Below, in pieces: positions 30,776 to 38,285 of a stretch of 64,000 nt of DNA. The position numbers and the translations under genes were made by a program. The notes beneath the pieces are model-generated. The model made no database searches. It was not told the origin of the DNA and saw only the letters and a list, made by a program, of their open reading frames with translations. The stretch covers positions 2,418,001 to 2,482,000 of the forward strand of contig NZ_CP084580.1 of NCBI RefSeq assembly GCF_021869765.1, read 5' to 3'. The number at the start of each line of letters is the position of its first letter. Position 1 is the first letter of the stretch. This DNA is from Chryseobacterium sp. MEBOG06. GTDB lineage: Bacteria > Bacteroidota > Bacteroidia > Flavobacteriales > Weeksellaceae.

Positions 30776-32188
30776 TTAAATCTTTTTTGCAAGATTTCCG
30801 ATCTGTCTGAGCTTTGCCTGGGTATCTTCTGACCACGGAAGACCAATACAAAGCCTCATACAGTTTTCAAACTGCTCCTGAAAGGTAAACATCCTTCCGG
30901 GAGCTATGCTTATATTCTGTTTAATCGCAAGATCATAAAGTTCAGTAGTACGAATCTTTTTATCAAATTCTACCCAGAGAGAAAGCCCTCCCTGCGGACG
31001 GCTTGTTCTGGTGCCTTCAGGAAATGATTCTGCAATAGTCTGTACATAATTCTGATAATTACTTTGAAGCGTTTTACGAAGATGTTGAAGGTGTTTTTCA
31101 TATTTCCCAGATTTTAAAAAATTGGCAACCGCTTCATTCACAATTGAAATGGATGAGGTAGAATGAAGCAACTTAAGCTTTAGTATTTTCTCTTTGTATT
31201 TGCCGGGAGCAATCCAGCCTACGCGATATCCGGGGGCCAGTGTTTTTGAGATAGAACTGCAGTAGAGTACACTGCCGTCTTTATCGAAAGATTTACAGCA
31301 TTTTGGACGGGACGACCCGAAGTAAAGGTCTCCGTACACATCATCTTCAATAAGCGGAATATTATTTTCTGAAAGTATTTTTACGATTTCCTTCTTATTT
31401 TCATCAGGCATACAACTTCCCAGAGGTGAGTTGAAATTGGGAATCAGCAGGCACAGATCAATTTTAGGAATTAATTTTTTTAAGGCATCAATTTCTATTC
31501 CTGTAGTAGGATGGGTAGGAAGTTCCAGAACTTTTAATCCCATACCGTTGGCGAGCTGCAAAATTCCGGGGTAGCAAGGGCTTTCGATAGCAATGGTATC
31601 ACCGGGTTTTCCTAATGCCATCAGACAGAAAGACAATGCATTCATTCCTCCATTGGTGGTAACCAGATCATCTTCTTTAAGATTGCCTCCCCATTGAAGG
31701 GAGCGCACAGCAATCATTCTTCTGAGTTTAAGATTCCCCTGAAGTTCTTCATATTCCGTTCCGCCTTCTTTAAGCTCACGGATGGCGTTTACAATCTCCT
31801 TTTTCAGTTTAGCCTGAGGGAGAAGATCTCCGGAAGGGATTCCAATAGAGAAAAAGGTAAGATCTTTCCGGCCCATATTTTCATAGATCTTACTGATCAG
31901 CTCATCAGGTTCATCATTATTGGCAATTAAAGAAGGGCGGCTTACCTCAGGCAGAGGAAGTTTCACAGATAGAAGCTGGCTTACAAAATAGCCCGATTGA
32001 GGCTTGGATTCAACCATTGATAGTGATTCAAGCTCCAGAAAAACTCTTTTTGCGGTATTCATGCTTACCTGATGCTCCTGGCACAGCATTCTTACTGACG
32101 GAAGCTTGTCCCCAGCTTTTAAAACGCCGTTTCTGATCTGATTGGCAATACCGTCTGCAATTTCTGTATATAAAAATTCTTTGCTCAT
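30776..32188 (-). CDS. MocR-type GntR/aminotransferase transcriptional regulator
   Basis: The 470-residue protein fuses a GntR winged HTH (1-75; GDKLPSVRMLCQEHQVSMNT) to a fold-type I aminotransferase domain (about 100-470). The PLP-binding Lys is in SSISKTLAPGYRVGWI. Such MocR proteins use PLP as a sensor and not for metabolism. It is divergent from an EamA exporter gene 95 bp away, the usual arrangement for regulator and target. ACTGTG repeats at 32197-32202 and 32227-32232 are possible binding sites. Confidence 0.9.
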   Translation of the reverse strand: MSKEFLYTEIADGIANQIRNGVLKAGDKLPSVRMLCQEHQVSMNTAKRVFLELESLSMVESKPQSGYFVSQLLSVKLPLPEVSRPSLIANNDEPDELISKIYENMGRKDLTFFSIGIPSGDLLPQAKLKKEIVNAIRELKEGGTEYEELQGNLKLRRMIAVRSLQWGGNLKEDDLVTTNGGMNALSFCLMALGKPGDTIAIESPCYPGILQLANGMGLKVLELPTHPTTGIEIDALKKLIPKIDLCLLIPNFNSPLGSCMPDENKKEIVKILSENNIPLIEDDVYGDLYFGSSRPKCCKSFDKDGSVLYCSSISKTLAPGYRVGWIAPGKYKEKILKLKLLHSTSSISIVNEAVANFLKSGKYEKHLQHLRKTLQSNYQNYVQTIAESFPEGTRTSRPQGGLSLWVEFDKKIRTTELYDLAIKQNISIAPGRMFTFQEQFENCMRLCIGLPWSEDTQAKLRQIGNLAKKI

Positions 32189-32208
32189 AATTTTAAACTG
32201 TGCTCGTG

Positions 32209-32216
32209 CAAATATA
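32209..32216 (-). promoter_or_regulatory. -7 box (TATATTTG) of the MocR gene
   Basis: Perfect TANNTTTG match 20 bp upstream of the ATG at 32188. Confidence 0.55.
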
Positions 32217-32251
32217 CAAAACTGATACTGTGTTTATTTGTTTTTCCTTTC

Positions 32252-32259
32252 TAATTTTG
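32252..32259 (+). promoter_or_regulatory. -7 box (TAATTTTG) of the EamA transporter gene
   Basis: Perfect TANNTTTG match 24 bp upstream of the ATG at 32284. Confidence 0.55.
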
Positions 32260-32283
32260 GCCCAATAATTAAAACTTAAAGAA

Positions 32284-33168
32284 ATGATGATCAATACAAT
32301 CTCAAAAGACCAGGCTCTAAGCGGCTGGATCAACGGGTTCATAGGAGTATTGCTTTTTAGTGGGTCTATGCCCGCCACCAAGTTTGCAGTAATGGAAATG
32401 GATCCTATATTTGTAACTATTGCACGGGCTGTGATTGCAGGTGTTCTTGCTCTCTCAGTATTGATGATCTATAAAGAAAAACGTCCTGCCAAAAACCAGC
32501 TGTTTTCTTTGGTTTTAGTAGCAATAGGATGTGTAATAGGGTTTCCGTTGCTTTCTGCATTGGCACTGCAATACCTTACTTCAGCACATTCTATTGTATT
32601 TCTTGGAATGCTGCCATTGGCCACTGCCATTTTCGGAGTAATCCGTGGGGGAGAGAGGCCTCATCCTATATTTTGGCTGTTTTCTATTATCGGAAGCCTT
32701 CTGGTCATTGGTTATGCTTTCTCTCAGGGTATTTCTGTATCTCCAATAGGAGATATTCTGATGCTTCTGGCAGTTATTGTATGTGGAATGGGGTATGCCG
32801 AAGGAGCAAAGCTTTCAAAAACATTAGGGGGATGGCAGGTTATTTCATGGGCATTGGTAATATCCCTGCCAATAATGCTTCCTCTGTTTTTTGTCTATTT
32901 TCCTGAAAATATTGAAACGGTAAGCTTTAAAGGGTGGTTTGGATTGGGCTATATTTCTCTATTCAGTATGTTCATTGGTTTTATATTCTGGTATAAAGGA
33001 CTTGCGCAAGGTGGTATTACTTCTGTAGGGCAGCTCCAGCTTTTGCAGCCTTTCTTTGGGCTGGCGCTGGCAGCTTATCTTCTCCATGAACAAGTCAGTA
33101 TGGGAATGTTGGGAGTAACTGTAGGGGTTATTCTATGTGTGGTAGGAACTAAGAAGTTTGCTAAATAG
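32284..33168 (+). CDS. EamA/DMT-family transporter
   Basis: The 294-residue protein has ten hydrophobic segments in two EamA repeats, including GVLLFSGSMPATKFAV, PLLSALALQYLTSAHS and the second-repeat SVGQLQLLQPFFGLALA. Drug/metabolite exporters of this kind move amino acids or small drugs out of the cell by proton antiport. Being divergent from a MocR regulator suggests an amino-acid or vitamin B6-related substrate. The start may be ATG 32284 or the next codon. Confidence 0.9.
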   Translation: MMINTISKDQALSGWINGFIGVLLFSGSMPATKFAVMEMDPIFVTIARAVIAGVLALSVLMIYKEKRPAKNQLFSLVLVAIGCVIGFPLLSALALQYLTSAHSIVFLGMLPLATAIFGVIRGGERPHPIFWLFSIIGSLLVIGYAFSQGISVSPIGDILMLLAVIVCGMGYAEGAKLSKTLGGWQVISWALVISLPIMLPLFFVYFPENIETVSFKGWFGLGYISLFSMFIGFIFWYKGLAQGGITSVGQLQLLQPFFGLALAAYLLHEQVSMGMLGVTVGVILCVVGTKKFAK

Positions 33169-33488
33169 AACAATTTATAGATAGAAGAGATGATATTCTG
33201 AATTCTCAAAAGATAATTCCCCGGATAAAAAGACGAATTGAGTAATAAGTCAAAGCCTGTTTTCATTTTATGAAAACAGGCTTTTTTATATCTGATATTT
33301 TGAATGAATTGGAATGGTTTATTTTTAATAAATAGCCAATAGTCGTTTTTTGATGGTAAATTGAATTATATAAAGATGATAAATCATAAATTTGATAATT
33401 GATTTAACGATATTTAACATTTTTATTAATTTGTAAGGTTTAATATTTGTATAATATAAAGACCAATTATAAAAACCAACACGAAATT
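33169..33488. other. 320-bp intergenic region after the EamA gene
   Basis: Contains the terminator at 33252-33284 and AT-rich DNA upstream of the Crp/Fnr gene with only an imperfect -7 box (AATATTTG near 33441). No gene seen. Confidence 0.5.
33252..33284 (+). terminator. Intrinsic terminator after the EamA gene
   Basis: A perfect 14-bp stem (33252-33265 with 33271-33284), 5-nt loop and T-run. Confidence 0.9.
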
Positions 33489-34100
33489 ATGAAAACGATA
33501 AGTTGTATGAATATCGATGAGAATTTGCTGTATTCATGGGGTGCAGAAGATAAAACTTACAAGCCCAAAGAAATGATTTTTGAAGAAGGCGATCATACCC
33601 TTTATTATTTTCAGATTGCTAAAGGAAGAGTAAAACTCAATAACTATAATGAAGATGGAAAAGAGTTTATTCATAATATTCTGGGGAAGAATCAAAGCTT
33701 TGGTGATCCGCTGCTTTTTCTGGATCATCCTTATCCTATGAATGCAGTATGTATTGAATCCTCAGATATTATAAAACTTCCCAAAAGTAATTTCATGGAA
33801 ATGCTTAGAGAAAATCCTGAGCTTTCGCTTGAAATGAATGCCTGCTTTTCTCAGCAGGTGTACTATAAACTAATTATGATGCAGAGTCTGGCTTCACAAA
33901 ATCCGGTTCAGCGGTTAAAGGGAATTCTTAATTATCTCAAAAGTTTTCATGATGAAGGCTGTGGGAGTTTTCAGGTTTCTTTTACAAGACAAGAACTTGC
34001 TAATCTGGTAGGGTTGCGCGTAGAAACCGTAATCCGTACTTTAAAAAAAATGGAAAAAGAAGGGAGTATAAGATTAGAAAACAGAAAAATATTTTATTAA
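33489..34100 (+). CDS. Crp/Fnr-family transcriptional regulator
   Basis: The 203-residue protein starts at ATG 33489 (MKTISCMN); an upstream TTG in frame is less likely. The cNMP-binding-like domain (about 20-120) shows KPKEMIFEEGDHTLYYF and KEFIHNILGKNQSFGD; the wHTH at about 150-200 has FTRQELANLVGLRVETVIRT, the recognition helix. Two short unknown genes follow after 190 bp. The signal and targets are unknown. Confidence 0.88.
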   Translation: MKTISCMNIDENLLYSWGAEDKTYKPKEMIFEEGDHTLYYFQIAKGRVKLNNYNEDGKEFIHNILGKNQSFGDPLLFLDHPYPMNAVCIESSDIIKLPKSNFMEMLRENPELSLEMNACFSQQVYYKLIMMQSLASQNPVQRLKGILNYLKSFHDEGCGSFQVSFTRQELANLVGLRVETVIRTLKKMEKEGSIRLENRKIFY

Positions 34101-34288
34101 TATTATTTATATGATCCAAGTCATAATGAAGTGAGTTATTTTGACGTAAATTTCAAATATAAATTTTCAACAAAATTCTGGTAAGCTCAGAGGAAAAGTG
34201 GAGTAAAGTTTTTAGCTTTTATCCCACAATTTTTCGGAACAGGTTCTTCTTAAGATGTATGGTTACCACGAACTCAAATATATGATGT

Positions 34289-34591
34289 ATGGATTCTCAG
34301 AAAATAATAAAAAATTTAAAGCATAAAGATTTTGTAAAAGTACCCAATATAGGAAAATGGTATGAAGAAGGATCTGCTATTTATGCCAAAGAAATAAAAG
34401 AGAATATATTTCTGTTATTTATTATCTTAAAAGGTATAGATATAGAAAACATAAAAGCCTTGATAGCCTGCTTCGACTGTTTCAGCAGTATTGGAATTAA
34501 AGAGCCTGAACAGATCATGTTCTACCTGCACATTAAAGACAAGGATGATCTTCATTATTTTGAACAATATTTAAAAACTTCCAACAACTAA
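34289..34591 (+). CDS. Hypothetical 100-residue protein
   Basis: I do not recognise this family. The product starts MDSQKIIKNLKHKDFVKVPN, has a hydrophobic core segment IFLLFIILKGIDIENIKAL that looks like a beta-alpha element of a soluble protein and not a membrane helix, and ends in an acidic KDKDDLHYFEQYL helix. The next gene starts 14 bp later, so they are likely cotranscribed. Codon use resembles the neighbourhood. Confidence 0.65.
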   Translation: MDSQKIIKNLKHKDFVKVPNIGKWYEEGSAIYAKEIKENIFLLFIILKGIDIENIKALIACFDCFSSIGIKEPEQIMFYLHIKDKDDLHYFEQYLKTSNN

Positions 34592-34605
34592 TGACCATTT
34601 AAAAT

Positions 34606-34989
34606 ATGATATTTGAAAACGAGACCTTACTGCATTCCGGATTGAATGATAAAAATAATGCTATTGAAAATGAATCTTTATTTCCGCTTATTATCAATTC
34701 ATATGGAGTAACCGCATTTCTCATCAAATCTTTGGAAAAAATTAAAAACAACGCGAAATGTGAGGTGCTTAAAAAAGTAATTGACGGTTATGTGGAAGAA
34801 TATTTTCTTCACATCCGTGAGTTTCATAGTAAAAACACAAAGGAAACAGCGGATGCTAATGATGAAATAAGAGTAGAGACCGATTCTTTTACTTTATATG
34901 CCAAAACAGCATATTATAAAGTAAAAAAAGAGGAGGAGTATATGAACAGGTTTCTTGAAATACTTGAGAATAGCAAGAAAATAGATTAA
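34606..34989 (+). CDS. Hypothetical 127-residue helical protein
   Basis: The family is not recognised. The sequence is mostly amphipathic helix with many charged residues (LKKVIDGYVEEYFLHIREFH and KVKKEEEYMNRFLEILEN), no signal peptide and one Cys. It is separated from the preceding small gene by 14 bp and precedes a CinA-like gene. A regulatory or stress role is possible but unsupported. Confidence 0.65.
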   Translation: MIFENETLLHSGLNDKNNAIENESLFPLIINSYGVTAFLIKSLEKIKNNAKCEVLKKVIDGYVEEYFLHIREFHSKNTKETADANDEIRVETDSFTLYAKTAYYKVKKEEEYMNRFLEILENSKKID

Positions 34990-35116
34990 ATATAATCTTC
35001 ACCCCAATCTGGTATATAAGAGAATTAAAAAGCCGCTGTTCCTATCCATTCAGCAACTTTTTCTTCCTTATTTTTTCCGGAATAAGATGATCACCAATCC
35101 CTTAAAATAGTATATT

Positions 35117-35617
35117 ATGGACTTTCAAAAAAATCTGCTGGAATATATCAGCCAATCTCTACTGTCGATAGACGAAACGATTGCAGTGGCCGAAAGTGTT
35201 ACTTCCGGATGTTTACAGCTTGCTTTCTCACAGATGCCCAGTGCCTCTTTATTTTACAAAGGTGGAATGACAGCCTATACCTTGCCGGAACAAGTGAGGT
35301 TATTAAAAGTAAGCAGAGAAGAAGCAGAGGATTGCGATTCTGTTTCAAAAAATATAGTTGAAACAATGGCACTGCATATTGCAAAGTTATTTGAATCTGA
35401 CTGGTCTATTGCCACTACCGGTTATTCTACATCAAGCGAAAATTCATCCTATAAAGTATTTGCGTATTTTTCATTTTCTTATAAAGGAGAGATCATTTTC
35501 ACCAAGAAATTGGAACTGCATCCTAAAACGCAGGCTTTGAACGCTCAGCTATATTATACAGAATTTATTTTGGGCTGCTTTAAAAGTCAGCTCAACAGAT
35601 TATTAATTTTAAAATAA
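35117..35617 (+). CDS. CinA C-terminal-like protein with altered active-site motif
   Basis: The 166-residue protein matches the CinA/PncC (NMN amidohydrolase) domain: IAVAESVTSGCLQLAFSQ, where the Ser of AES is the catalytic residue, SLFYKGGMTAYT and a C-terminal LNAQLYYTEFILG helix. The family's GxAGP-type block is replaced by ATTGYSTSSENSSYKVF, and T-S-G replaces T-G-G. It may be a catalytically altered paralog. Normal members convert NMN to nicotinate mononucleotide. The canonical gene is not in this window. Confidence 0.8.
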   Translation: MDFQKNLLEYISQSLLSIDETIAVAESVTSGCLQLAFSQMPSASLFYKGGMTAYTLPEQVRLLKVSREEAEDCDSVSKNIVETMALHIAKLFESDWSIATTGYSTSSENSSYKVFAYFSFSYKGEIIFTKKLELHPKTQALNAQLYYTEFILGCFKSQLNRLLILK

Positions 35618-35631
35618 TACCACACATTTTA

Positions 35632-36432
35632 TCAGTGTTCTCTTTTATTTTTATTGTTTCCCGGCTTTGCTTTCATCACAGTGAAATAAGAGGATGTAAA
35701 AGCTGAGAGACTCTGATAACCTATTTTGTAGGCAATCTCGCTTAAAGTATACTGTTGGGAATCTATCAGTTCTATACTTTTTAAAATCCTTGTAAGCTGA
35801 AGGTATTTTTGTAAAGTGATACCTGTTTCATTTTTAAAGATCCTCTGAAGAGATCTTACAGACATCTTAGCTTTTTCAGCTAAAGAATCAATGTCCAGAT
35901 TATATTTAAAATTAGCGTTAATCTCGTTACAAACAGGGATCAGCCTCGCATCGGTGGGCACAGGAATTTCCAGTCCGTTACTTTCTTTACAGAAGTTAGG
36001 CAGACTTTTCAAAATCGCTTTGAAGAAAATATCCTGCTCATCATTTTCTATTAAAGATTTATTCCATTTTGAAGCATAAAGCAGCATCTCTTTGAGAACA
36101 GTGGGAACGGCAAAGACATGAATATTCTGATAAAACTCTTCTTCAAAAACTGATTTGAATAAAAATACCATCAGATTGACCGTTTTCGCCTCAGAAGTTA
36201 TTTGGTGTGCTTTTCCGGAAGGTACCCAGATCACATGATGCTGAGGTACAAGGTAAATCTTGTGATCAATATGGAAATACTGATAACCCTCTTCTACAAA
36301 AGTGAGCTGAGCGCGATGATGAATATGCTCGTAATCATCATGTTTCCAGTTTTTTTCACACCATACATAGGCTTCCTTATCAATGGTATCTACAAACTGG
36401 CTCTCTGTTTTCTCTAGCAGGCCGCATTTCAT
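35632..36432 (-). CDS. AraC-family transcriptional regulator with cupin sensor domain
   Basis: The 266-residue protein starts at ATG 36432; an upstream TTG would overlap the -7 box at 36457-36464. An N-terminal cupin-like sensor (HIHHRAQLTFVEEGYQYFHI, VWVPSGKAHQI-like) is followed by two HTH motifs (LDIDSLAEKAKMSVRSLQRI and LSEIAYKIGYQSLSAF, about 185-260). It is divergent from the exported flavodoxin-RidA gene 188 bp away, its probable target. The inducer is unknown. Confidence 0.88.
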   Translation of the reverse strand: MKCGLLEKTESQFVDTIDKEAYVWCEKNWKHDDYEHIHHRAQLTFVEEGYQYFHIDHKIYLVPQHHVIWVPSGKAHQITSEAKTVNLMVFLFKSVFEEEFYQNIHVFAVPTVLKEMLLYASKWNKSLIENDEQDIFFKAILKSLPNFCKESNGLEIPVPTDARLIPVCNEINANFKYNLDIDSLAEKAKMSVRSLQRIFKNETGITLQKYLQLTRILKSIELIDSQQYTLSEIAYKIGYQSLSAFTSSYFTVMKAKPGNNKNKREH

Positions 36433-36456
36433 TGTCGTTTTGGATATATATTTTGG

Positions 36457-36464
36457 CAAATTTA
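36457..36464 (-). promoter_or_regulatory. -7 box (TAAATTTG) of the AraC gene
   Basis: Perfect TANNTTTG match 24 bp before ATG 36432. Confidence 0.55.
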
Positions 36465-36619
36465 ATAAAAACGCCAATAGTAATTTTGTAACATCAAAGA
36501 AATAGATATTTTAAGTCATCATTTTTTTAATCAGAGGGTGATGATAACCTGCCTTTTCAGGGATTAAAATATAACATTGAGAGTCAAACAAAAAAATATA
36601 AACTTATATCTTATTTATA

Positions 36620-37762
36620 ATGAAAAAACTATGTTCTTTTTTTATCTTAATTTTACTATTAAACACCATTCATATCATGGCACAAAATAAAGCTAAAATA
36701 TTGGTTTTGATCCATTCTGATAATGGAGGAACCTACCAACTGGCTAAAGAAATAGCCAAAGGCATTGAAAGTGAAAATAATGCAGTCTCTTATATCAAAT
36801 TGGTTAAAACATCACAAAATCCTACTCTTAAAAACCTGCCTGTAGCAACAGTAGATGAACTTACCAGCTATGATGGAATTGCTTTTGGTTCTCCTGTTTA
36901 TTTCGGAAATATCAGTACTGGGATGAGCGAATTTTTATCAAAAACCGTTCAGCTTTGGACCAATCATGGATTGGAAGGTGTTCCGGCTACAGTTTTCATG
37001 TCTGCGGGAAGCGGCGCAGGAAAAGAACTGGCACTTCAGGCATTCTGGAATAGCCTTGCTGTCCACGGAATGGTTTTGGTTTCGAACGGAATCCGCGGTA
37101 CCGAAGAGCTTAATAAATCGATACCTCAAGGAAATACAGTATTGGGAATCACCAGTATGGCTTCCTTAAAGGACGTAGAAAGACCTACAAAAGATGAGCG
37201 TCAGCTGGCAGAACTTCAGGGGAAAAACTTTGCAAAAGTAGCCCTGGCAATGAAAGGTACTTTCAGTAAAAAAATGACAACTGCTTCTCCTGCAGTACAG
37301 GCTGAAGGTATCAATACCGTTTTAAAACAGAAGAATATAACATTACCCAAGGTTCCCCAGCCAGCAGGAAATTATAAACCTTTTGTACGTTCAGGAAACC
37401 TGGTGTTCATTAATCAGGTTGCTTTGAAAGACGGTAAGATTCTAAATCCCGGAAAATTGGGTGTGGATGTTAATGAACAGCAGGTAAAAGAAGCCACTAA
37501 AGCCACAATGCTTAATGTTATTGCAGTGTTAAAAGAAGCTGTTGGGGGAGACCTGGACAAAGTGAAGCAATGTGTTCAGCTTACAGGGATTTTCAATACA
37601 AAAGATGATTATACAAAACATGCTGACCTTATGAATGTAGCTTCAGACCTTACCGTTGAGGTTTTTGGAGAGAAAGGGAAACATGCACGGGCTACTTTGG
37701 GCGCCTCATCTATTCCTGTGAATTCTTCCGTGGAAATTCAGGCTGTTTTTGAAGTCGAATAA
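36620..37762 (+). CDS. Exported flavodoxin/WrbA-like - RidA fusion protein
   Basis: The 380-residue precursor has a signal peptide (1-22, IMAQ). Residues 25-205 read as a flavodoxin-like FMN domain of the WrbA type: LIHSDNGGTYQLAKEIAKG for the phosphate loop, FGSPVYFGNISTGMSEFL and AGSGAGKELALQAFW. Residues 250-380 are a RidA/YjgF domain: FVRSGNLVFINQVALKDGK, QVKEATKATMLNVIAVLKEA and HARATLGASSIPVNSSVEIQA with the conserved Arg. RidA normally deaminates reactive imines in the cytoplasm. Fusing it to a flavodoxin behind a signal peptide is unusual. A divergent AraC regulator lies upstream; a strong terminator follows. Confidence 0.85.
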   Translation: MKKLCSFFILILLLNTIHIMAQNKAKILVLIHSDNGGTYQLAKEIAKGIESENNAVSYIKLVKTSQNPTLKNLPVATVDELTSYDGIAFGSPVYFGNISTGMSEFLSKTVQLWTNHGLEGVPATVFMSAGSGAGKELALQAFWNSLAVHGMVLVSNGIRGTEELNKSIPQGNTVLGITSMASLKDVERPTKDERQLAELQGKNFAKVALAMKGTFSKKMTTASPAVQAEGINTVLKQKNITLPKVPQPAGNYKPFVRSGNLVFINQVALKDGKILNPGKLGVDVNEQQVKEATKATMLNVIAVLKEAVGGDLDKVKQCVQLTGIFNTKDDYTKHADLMNVASDLTVEVFGEKGKHARATLGASSIPVNSSVEIQAVFEVE

Positions 37763-37783
37763 AAAAATTAAACAGATATTGAG

Positions 37784-37811
37784 ACCTTGCGCTTACTTGT
37801 AAGCGCAAGGT
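37784..37811 (+). terminator. Intrinsic terminator after the flavodoxin-RidA gene
   Basis: A perfect 12-bp stem (37784-37795 with 37800-37811), 4-nt loop and eight T. Confidence 0.9.
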
Positions 37812-37941
37812 TTTTTTTATCCGGTTTTGAAATCCGGTTTTTTTTGCTGGTTATTCACTCTTTTATTTTTTTTTAGGTATAAACTGGCGTTAATAAAAAA
37901 TCATAGAGCAGTGAATTTTGGATAAAAAAAACATTTTTCTG

Positions 37942-37961
37942 TTAATATTCGAGAATATTAA
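37942..37961. promoter_or_regulatory. Palindrome TTAATATTC-GA-GAATATTAA
   Basis: Nine-base arms are perfectly complementary with a 2-bp centre; the same arms recur at 38056-38075. The paired layout suggests a dimeric regulator and looping or cooperative binding. Confidence 0.6.
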
Positions 37962-38055
37962 TAGACGTTTTGCTTTTCTTTTTAACAGTTTTAAACCCAT
38001 TCAATATGAATGGATTACCCTTTTTTACTATTTCATTCAAATGATCTGTAAGGTA

Positions 38056-38075
38056 TTAATATTCCAGAATATTAA
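38056..38075. promoter_or_regulatory. Palindrome TTAATATTC-CA-GAATATTAA
   Basis: Second copy with identical arms and a different 2-bp centre, 211 bp before the ATG at 38286. Confidence 0.6.
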
Positions 38076-38285
38076 CAGCTATCTTATTGCAGAACGGTTT
38101 AGAGAATCCTAAGTTAACTGCAGAAAAGCAAATAAGCATTACAGATCAAATCACTCAGTAAACTGAAATCATTTTAGCTGACGGTTTAAAAAGGATATCT
38201 GTCTTCTGCGGTTTTGTTTTTTAAAATTTATCATGTTAAAAATTTATCACCAATAATCATTACTAATTTTAAAAAGATCACCAAT

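Larger units (their letters stand above)
37763..38285. other. 523-bp intergenic region with twin perfect palindromes
   Basis: Contains a terminator (37784-37811) and two 20-bp palindromes of identical arms (37942-37961 and 38056-38075), 114 bp apart, upstream of the C1q-like surface protein gene. A 15-bp palindrome CATTCAATATGAATG lies between them near 37998. The open frame across them is not convincing. Confidence 0.6.

Noticed and set aside
33447-33488. TTG start for the Crp/Fnr gene adding 14 residues
   Set aside because: ATG 33489 gives the normal family start, and the added residues are AT-rich and unconserved in character.
35117-36432. A joint NAD-salvage cluster of CinA-like, pncA and TNT-like genes
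   Set aside because: The genes are 9-30 kb apart in separate operons, and the CinA-like motif is altered; a shared theme is not evidence of a system.
37918-38112. A 64-codon frame over the twin palindromes
   Set aside because: It needs a TTG start, is Phe/Ile-rich by base composition and is better explained as AT-rich regulatory DNA.
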